From Pseudomonas fluorescens (GTDB lineage: Bacteria; Pseudomonadota; Gammaproteobacteria; Pseudomonadales; Pseudomonadaceae), in NCBI RefSeq assembly GCF_902497785.1, contig NZ_CABVHK010000029.1:1-39551 (forward strand): DNA of 39,551 bases, read 5' to 3'. Below, piece after piece: positions 34,522-39,551 of the stretch. The notes beneath the pieces are model-generated. The model worked only from the letters and a program-made list of their open reading frames with translations, made no database searches and was not told the origin of the DNA. Positions within the stretch are counted from its first letter, which is position 1. Each line of letters starts with the position of its first letter. A program made the position numbers and the translations under genes.

Positions 34522-36371
34522 ATCTTCTCTATCTGACTTTCGTATTCCCCCTCATAGGTTTCCTGCTGCTGTCGTTCTCACGAGGACGCTTCTCGGAAAA
34601 CCTGTCGGCGCTGATTGGCGTCGGTTCCATCGGCCTGTCTGCCATCGTCACGGCTTATGTGATCTGGCAATTCAACGTTGCCCCGCCGGAAGGCGGCGCC
34701 TACGTCCAGGTGCTGTGGCGCTGGATGGCGGTGGAAGGCTTCACGCCGAACTTCGCGCTGTATCTGGACGGCCTGGCCGTGACGATGCTTGGTGTGGTCG
34801 TCGGCGTCGGCTTCCTGATCCACCTGTTCGCGTCCTGGTACATGCGCGGTGAAGCCGGTTACTCGCGCTTCTTCGCCTACACCAACCTGTTTATCGCCAG
34901 CATGCTGTTCCTGGTGCTGGGCGATAACCTGTTGTTCCTGTACTTCGGCTGGGAAGGCGTGGGCCTGTGCTCGTACCTGTTGATCGGTTTCTACTACAGC
35001 AACCGCAACAACGGAAACGCGGCACTCAAAGCCTTCATCGTCACCCGCATCGGCGACGTGTTCATGGCCATCGGCCTGTTCATTTTGTTCGCCCAACTGG
35101 GCACGCTGAACATCCAGGAACTGCTGGTGCTGGCACCGCAGAAATTCCAGGCCGGCGACTTCTGGATGGTGCTCGCCACCCTGATGTTGCTGGGCGGCGC
35201 TGTCGGTAAATCGGCGCAACTGCCGCTGCAAACCTGGCTGGCAGATGCGATGGCCGGTCCTACCCCGGTGTCGGCACTGATCCACGCCGCAACCATGGTG
35301 ACCGCGGGCGTCTACCTGATCGCCCGTACCCACGGTCTGTTTGCGTTGGCGCCGGACATCCTGCAGCTGGTCGGCATTGTCGGCGGCGTGACCCTGGTGC
35401 TGGCCGGTTTTGCCGCACTGGTGCAGACCGACATCAAACGTATCCTCGCCTACTCGACCATGAGCCAGATCGGCTACATGTTCCTGGCGCTGGGCGTTGG
35501 TGCATGGGACGGCGCGATCTTCCACTTGATGACCCACGCCTTCTTCAAGGCGCTGCTGTTCCTCGCGTCCGGTGCGGTGATCGTTGCCTGCCACCACGAG
35601 CAGAACATCTTCAAGATGGGCGGCCTGTGGAAGAAACTGCCACTGGCCTACGCCAGCTTCATCGTCGGCGGCGCGGCGTTGTCTGCCCTGCCACTGGTGA
35701 CCGCCGGTTTCTACTCCAAGGACGAAATCCTCTGGGAAGCGTTTGCCAGCGGTAACCACGGTCTGCTCTACGCAGGTCTGGTCGGCGCGTTCATGACGTC
35801 GCTGTACACCTTCCGCCTGATCTTCATCGCGTTCCACGGTGAAGCGAAGACCGAAGCGCACGCCGGTCACGGCATCGCCCACTGGCTGCCGTTGTCGGTG
35901 CTGATCGTACTGTCGACTTTCGTCGGCGCGATGATCGTTCCGCCGCTGCACGGTGTGTTGCCGCAAAGCGTCGGGCATGCCGGCGGCGAAGCCAAGCACA
36001 GTCTGGAAATCGCTTCGGGCGCTATCGCCCTGGCCGGTATCCTGCTGGCCGCGCTGCTGTTCCTCGGCAAGCGTCGTTTCGTCACTGCTATCGCCAACAG
36101 CGGCATCGGCCGCTTCCTTTCGGCCTGGTGGTTCGCTGCCTGGGGCTTCGACTGGATCTACGACAAACTGTTCGTCAAGCCATACCTTGCGATCAGCCAC
36201 GTACTGCGCAGAGATCCGCTGGACCAGACCATCGGCCTGATCCCGCGTATGGCCAAAGGCGGCCACACCGCCCTGAGCCGTACCGAAACCGGTCAACTGC
36301 GTTGGTATGCGGCCTCGATGGCAGCCGGCTCCGTGCTGGTCATCGGCGCCATCGTGCTGGTAGCGGTCTGA
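34518..36371 (+). CDS. nuoL: NADH-quinone oxidoreductase subunit L
   Basis: NuoL is the distal antiporter-like proton pump and carries the long lateral helix. The 617-residue product has many membrane helices. Glu146 (YFGWEGVGLC), Lys231 (GAVGKSAQLP) and the nearby histidine in SALIHAATMV are the conserved proton-path residues. The C-terminal part includes a long helix and a final anchor segment. The ATG overlaps the nuoK stop. Only 40 bases separate it from nuoM, and these encode a 13-codon mini-ORF. Confidence 0.97.
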   Translation: MNLLYLTFVFPLIGFLLLSFSRGRFSENLSALIGVGSIGLSAIVTAYVIWQFNVAPPEGGAYVQVLWRWMAVEGFTPNFALYLDGLAVTMLGVVVGVGFLIHLFASWYMRGEAGYSRFFAYTNLFIASMLFLVLGDNLLFLYFGWEGVGLCSYLLIGFYYSNRNNGNAALKAFIVTRIGDVFMAIGLFILFAQLGTLNIQELLVLAPQKFQAGDFWMVLATLMLLGGAVGKSAQLPLQTWLADAMAGPTPVSALIHAATMVTAGVYLIARTHGLFALAPDILQLVGIVGGVTLVLAGFAALVQTDIKRILAYSTMSQIGYMFLALGVGAWDGAIFHLMTHAFFKALLFLASGAVIVACHHEQNIFKMGGLWKKLPLAYASFIVGGAALSALPLVTAGFYSKDEILWEAFASGNHGLLYAGLVGAFMTSLYTFRLIFIAFHGEAKTEAHAGHGIAHWLPLSVLIVLSTFVGAMIVPPLHGVLPQSVGHAGGEAKHSLEIASGAIALAGILLAALLFLGKRRFVTAIANSGIGRFLSAWWFAAWGFDWIYDKLFVKPYLAISHVLRRDPLDQTIGLIPRMAKGGHTALSRTETGQLRWYAASMAAGSVLVIGAIVLVAV

Positions 36372-36373
36372 AT

Positions 36374-36415
36374 ATGAACCTTGCGAACTTGCGAAAGGAA
36401 TTGAGCCCGTCATGA
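36374..36415 (+). other. 13-codon mini-ORF bridging nuoL and nuoM
   Basis: An ATG two bases after the nuoL stop opens MNLANLRKELSPS, whose TGA overlaps the nuoM start codon as ATGA. The frame contains the nuoM ribosome-binding site (AAAGGAA). It could couple translation of nuoM to nuoL, but it has no clear ribosome-binding site of its own and may be chance. Confidence 0.25.
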
Positions 36416-37944
36416 TTCTGCCTTGGCTAATCCTGATCCCCTTCATCGGCGGCCTGCTGTGCTGGATGGGTGAGCGCTTCGGCGCCACCCTGCCCCGCTG
36501 GATTGCGCTGTTGACCATGACCCTGGAACTCGCACTCGGCCTCTGGCTGTGGGCCCACGGTGACTATTCATTTGCTCCGGCACCTGGCGCCGATCCGACC
36601 TGGGCGCTTGAGTTCAAGCACATCTGGATCGAGCGCTTCGGCATCAGCGTGCACCTGGCCCTCGACGGCCTGTCGCTGTTGATGATCCTGCTGACCGGTC
36701 TGCTGGGTATCCTCTCGGTACTCTGCTCGTGGAAAGAGATCCAGCGTCACGTTGGCTTCTTCCACTTGAACCTGATGTGGATCCTGGGCGGTGTCGTCGG
36801 CGTGTTCCTCGCCCTCGACCTGTTCATGTTCTTCTTCTTCTGGGAAATGATGCTGGTGCCGATGTACTTCCTCATCGCGCTCTGGGGTCACAGTTCTTCG
36901 GACGGCAAGAAAACCCGGATCTACGCAGCGACCAAGTTCTTCATCTTCACTCAGGCGTCCGGCCTGATCATGTTGGTGGCGATCCTCGGTCTGGTGCTGG
37001 TCAACTTCAACAGCACCGGCGTGATCACGTTCAACTACGCCGACCTGCTGAAGACCAAGATGTCGCTCACCACCGAGTACATCCTGATGCTCGGCTTCTT
37101 CATCGCCTTCGCGGTGAAGCTGCCGGTCGTGCCGTTCCACTCGTGGTTGCCTGACGCTCACGCCCAGGCGCCAACCGCGGGCTCGGTCGACCTGGCCGGT
37201 ATCTTGTTGAAGACGGCGGCTTACGGCCTGCTGCGATTCGCCCTGCCGCTGTTCCCGAATGCCTCGGCCGAGTTCGCGCCGATCGCCATGACCCTCGGTC
37301 TGATCGGGATTTTCTACGGCGCGTTCCTGGCCTTCGCACAAACCGACATCAAGCGTCTGATTGCCTTCTCGTCCGTTTCCCACATGGGCTTCGTACTGAT
37401 CGGCATCTACTCCGGCAGCCAACTGGCGCTGCAGGGCGCAGTGATGCAAATGCTCGCGCACGGCGTTTCGGCGGCCGCACTCTTTATCTTGAGTGGTCAG
37501 TTGTATGAGCGCACTCACACCCGCGACATGCGTCAGATGGGTGGCCTGTGGTCGAAGATCGCTTACCTGCCGGCCATCAGCCTGTTCTTCGCCGCCGCGT
37601 CGCTGGGCTTGCCGGGCACTGGCAACTTTGTCGGTGAGTTCCTGATTCTGATCGGCACGTTCACCGCTGCACCGTGGATCACGGCAATTGCCACCTCCGG
37701 TCTGGTGTTCGGTTCGGTGTACTCGCTGATCATGATTCACCGTGCCTACTTCGGCCCGTCGAAATCGGACGCGGTGCTGCACGGTATGGATGCTCGCGAA
37801 CTGATCATGGTGGTCGGTCTGGCGGCACTGCTGATTTACCTCGGCGTGTACCCGCAACCGTTCCTCGACACCTCTGCCGCGACGATGCATGGCGTGCAGC
37901 AGTGGCTCGGCACCGCCTTCACTCAACTCGCTTCGGCCCGGTAA
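36412..37944 (+). CDS. nuoM: NADH-quinone oxidoreductase subunit M
   Basis: NuoM is the second antiporter-like proton-pumping subunit. The 510-residue product has about fourteen helices. Conserved proton-path residues are Glu145 (FFWEMMLVPMYF) and Lys236 (FAVKLPVVPFHSWLPDAH). The segment AQTDIKRLIAFSSVSHMGFV is the second symmetric repeat. AAGGAA precedes the ATG. nuoN follows after seven bases. Confidence 0.97.
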   Translation: MILPWLILIPFIGGLLCWMGERFGATLPRWIALLTMTLELALGLWLWAHGDYSFAPAPGADPTWALEFKHIWIERFGISVHLALDGLSLLMILLTGLLGILSVLCSWKEIQRHVGFFHLNLMWILGGVVGVFLALDLFMFFFFWEMMLVPMYFLIALWGHSSSDGKKTRIYAATKFFIFTQASGLIMLVAILGLVLVNFNSTGVITFNYADLLKTKMSLTTEYILMLGFFIAFAVKLPVVPFHSWLPDAHAQAPTAGSVDLAGILLKTAAYGLLRFALPLFPNASAEFAPIAMTLGLIGIFYGAFLAFAQTDIKRLIAFSSVSHMGFVLIGIYSGSQLALQGAVMQMLAHGVSAAALFILSGQLYERTHTRDMRQMGGLWSKIAYLPAISLFFAAASLGLPGTGNFVGEFLILIGTFTAAPWITAIATSGLVFGSVYSLIMIHRAYFGPSKSDAVLHGMDARELIMVVGLAALLIYLGVYPQPFLDTSAATMHGVQQWLGTAFTQLASAR

Positions 37945-37951
37945 GAGCGCT

Positions 37952-39415
37952 ATGGAATTCACGACTCAACACTTTATCGCGCTAGCGCCGTTGTTGATCA
38001 CCAGCGCCACGATCATCGTGGTGATGCTGGCGATTGCCTGGCGCCGCAACCACTCGCAGACCTTCCTGATTTCCGTGGCAGGTCTGAACCTGGCATTGCT
38101 GTCGATCCTGCCCGCCTTGAAGGTCGCGCCTCTGGCCGTGACCCCGCTGCTGCAAATCGATAGCTTCGCCTGCTTGTACATGGCGCTGATCCTGGTCGCC
38201 ACCCTGGCTTGTGTGACCCTCGCCCACGCCTACCTCGGCGATGGCGGTTCGGGTTACCCCGGCAACCGCGAAGAACTGTACCTGCTGATCCTGATGGCCG
38301 CCGCCGGTGGCCTGGTTCTGGTCAGCGCGCAGCACCTGGCCGGCTTGTTCATCGGTCTGGAACTGCTGTCGGTGCCGGTCTACGGTCTGGTGGCGTATGC
38401 CTTCTTCAACAAGCGTTCGCTGGAAGCCGGCATCAAGTACATGGTGCTGTCGGCTGCCGGTTCGGCGTTCCTGTTGTTCGGCATGGCGCTGCTGTATGCC
38501 GATTCCGGCAGCCTGAGCTTCGTCGGCATCGGTCAGGCCCTCGCGGCCACCGGCCTGCCAAGCTCGCTGGCGCAGATGGGCCTGGGCATGATGCTCATCG
38601 GCCTGGCGTTCAAGCTGTCGCTGGTACCGTTCCACCTCTGGACCCCGGACGTTTACGAAGGGGCTCCGGCACCGGTTGCCGCATTCCTGGCGACCGCGTC
38701 CAAAGTCGCGGTGTTCGCGGTGATGGTGCGTCTGTTCCAGATCTCGCCAGCGGCGAGCAGTGGTGTCCTGAGCGACGTGCTGACCATCATCGCCATCGCT
38801 TCGATCCTGTTCGGTAACCTGCTGGCCCTGACCCAAAGCAACCTCAAGCGTCTGCTGGGTTACTCGTCCATCGCCCACTTCGGCTACCTGCTGATCGCCC
38901 TGGTGGCGAGCAAAGGCCTGGCCGTGGAAGCCATCGGCGTGTACCTGGTCACCTACGTGGTCACCAGCCTCGGCGCGTTCGGCGTGATTACCCTGATGTC
39001 CTCGCCGTACAACGGCCGTGACGCCGACGCCCTGTACGAATACCGTGGCCTGTTCTGGCGCCGTCCGTACCTGACCGCCGTGCTGACCGTGATGATGCTG
39101 TCCCTGGCTGGCATCCCGCTGACCGCAGGCTTCATCGGCAAGTTCTACATCATTGCGACCGGCGTAGAGTCGCAGCAATGGTGGCTGGTCGGTTCCCTGG
39201 TACTGGGCAGCGCCATCGGCGTCTTCTACTACCTGCGCGTGATGGTCACTTTGTACCTGATCGAACCGAACCTGCGTCGCCACGACGCCCAGTTGCACTG
39301 GGAACAAAAAGCGGGCGGCGTCATGCTGCTGGCCATCGCCGGACTGGCGTTCTTCCTGGGTCTGTATCCGCAACCGTTGCTGGTGCTGGTTCAACAGGCT
39401 GTGTTGGCGGGTTGA
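37952..39415 (+). CDS. nuoN: NADH-quinone oxidoreductase subunit N
   Basis: NuoN is the third antiporter-like subunit, next to NuoK in the membrane arm. The 487-residue product shows Glu137 (FIGLELLSVPVYGL) and Lys221 (GLAFKLSLVPFHLWTPDVYE), the conserved proton-path pair. I start at 37952 (MEFTTQHFIALAP), with GAG just upstream; an in-frame extension to 37889 lies inside nuoM and is rejected. It ends the nuo operon, about 30 bases before a terminator. Confidence 0.97.
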   Translation: MEFTTQHFIALAPLLITSATIIVVMLAIAWRRNHSQTFLISVAGLNLALLSILPALKVAPLAVTPLLQIDSFACLYMALILVATLACVTLAHAYLGDGGSGYPGNREELYLLILMAAAGGLVLVSAQHLAGLFIGLELLSVPVYGLVAYAFFNKRSLEAGIKYMVLSAAGSAFLLFGMALLYADSGSLSFVGIGQALAATGLPSSLAQMGLGMMLIGLAFKLSLVPFHLWTPDVYEGAPAPVAAFLATASKVAVFAVMVRLFQISPAASSGVLSDVLTIIAIASILFGNLLALTQSNLKRLLGYSSIAHFGYLLIALVASKGLAVEAIGVYLVTYVVTSLGAFGVITLMSSPYNGRDADALYEYRGLFWRRPYLTAVLTVMMLSLAGIPLTAGFIGKFYIIATGVESQQWWLVGSLVLGSAIGVFYYLRVMVTLYLIEPNLRRHDAQLHWEQKAGGVMLLAIAGLAFFLGLYPQPLLVLVQQAVLAG

Positions 39416-39444
39416 TCGCTTAGCGATACTCGGTGGAAAACAGA

Positions 39445-39470
39445 AACGGCACCTTCGGGTGCCGTTTTTG
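39445..39470 (+). terminator. Rho-independent terminator after nuoN
   Basis: A 9-bp stem AACGGCACC and GGTGCCGTT with a TTCG tetraloop is followed by TTTG, 30 bases after the nuoN stop. This marks the operon end. Confidence 0.93.
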
Positions 39471-39481
39471 CGTTTGGGGTT

Positions 39482-39551
39482 TCAAGATCAAAAGATCGTC
39501 CACTAGAAATCGATAGCCAGAGATGGCCTCTTCGCGGGCAAGCCCGCTCCC
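39482..39551. repeat. REP fragments at the window edge
   Basis: Bases 39482-39500 (TCAAGATCAAAAGATCGTC) match the inner part of the 7847/23950 palindrome family, apparently as a remnant. Bases 39522-39551 (ATGGCCTCTTCGCGGGCAAG and onward) look like one REP arm; its partner would lie beyond the window. Confidence 0.6.

Noticed and set aside
32129..36518. Long minus-strand frames opposite nuoH-nuoL rich in His, Gln, Asp and Glu
   Set aside because: These are complements of membrane-protein codons and show no recognisable protein features.

Overview
The window is chromosomal DNA from a gamma-proteobacterium, almost certainly a member of the Pseudomonas fluorescens group. Support comes from the high GC content, the Pseudomonas-type protein sequences (short 441-residue isocitrate lyase, fused NuoCD, both dimeric and monomeric isocitrate dehydrogenases), the Pseudomonas gene order lolA-ftsK / trxB-aat-bpt-infA / clpA-clpS / cspD / icd-idh, and the paired REP palindromes in intergenic gaps. 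I see no prophage, insertion sequence, CRISPR array, rRNA or tRNA. Almost every base is accounted for by core housekeeping genes.

Left part (1-4698, minus strand): ftsK, lolA, rarA and the first codons of crcB, covering chromosome segregation, lipoprotein transport, replication-fork rescue and fluoride export. A divergent gap separates these from trxB-aat-bpt-infA (4993-7778, plus), which faces clpS-clpA (8003-10687, minus). aat and bpt write leucine or phenylalanine onto protein N-termini; clpS and clpA read those N-degrons and deliver the proteins to ClpP. cspD is divergent from clpS.

Middle (11286-23825): two unrelated NADP isocitrate dehydrogenases, icd (dimeric) and idh (monomeric), are transcribed divergently from a 493-base gap. 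They are followed by nudJ-mnmA-hflD-purB (the same order as in E. coli), roxA (ribosomal protein uL16 hydroxylase) overlapping a GNAT acetyltransferase, a solitary secretin-like periplasmic protein, and aceA. icd, idh and aceA together hold both outcomes of the isocitrate branch point, oxidation or glyoxylate bypass, within about 12.5 kb.

Right part (24477-39415): the complete 13-gene nuo operon for respiratory complex I (nuoA, B, CD, E, F, G, H, I, J, K, L, M, N) in canonical order, with all expected iron-sulfur ligands visible. A 12-bp perfect hairpin sits between nuoF and nuoG. Upstream lie a 20-codon mini-ORF with a strong ribosome-binding site and a Fur-box-like sequence. A terminator and a REP arm cut by the window edge follow nuoN.

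Nothing here is a convincing new biological system. The most useful second looks are the nuo leader, the nuoF/nuoG hairpin, the orphan secretin-like protein, the unexplained aceA leader, and the long palindromes.
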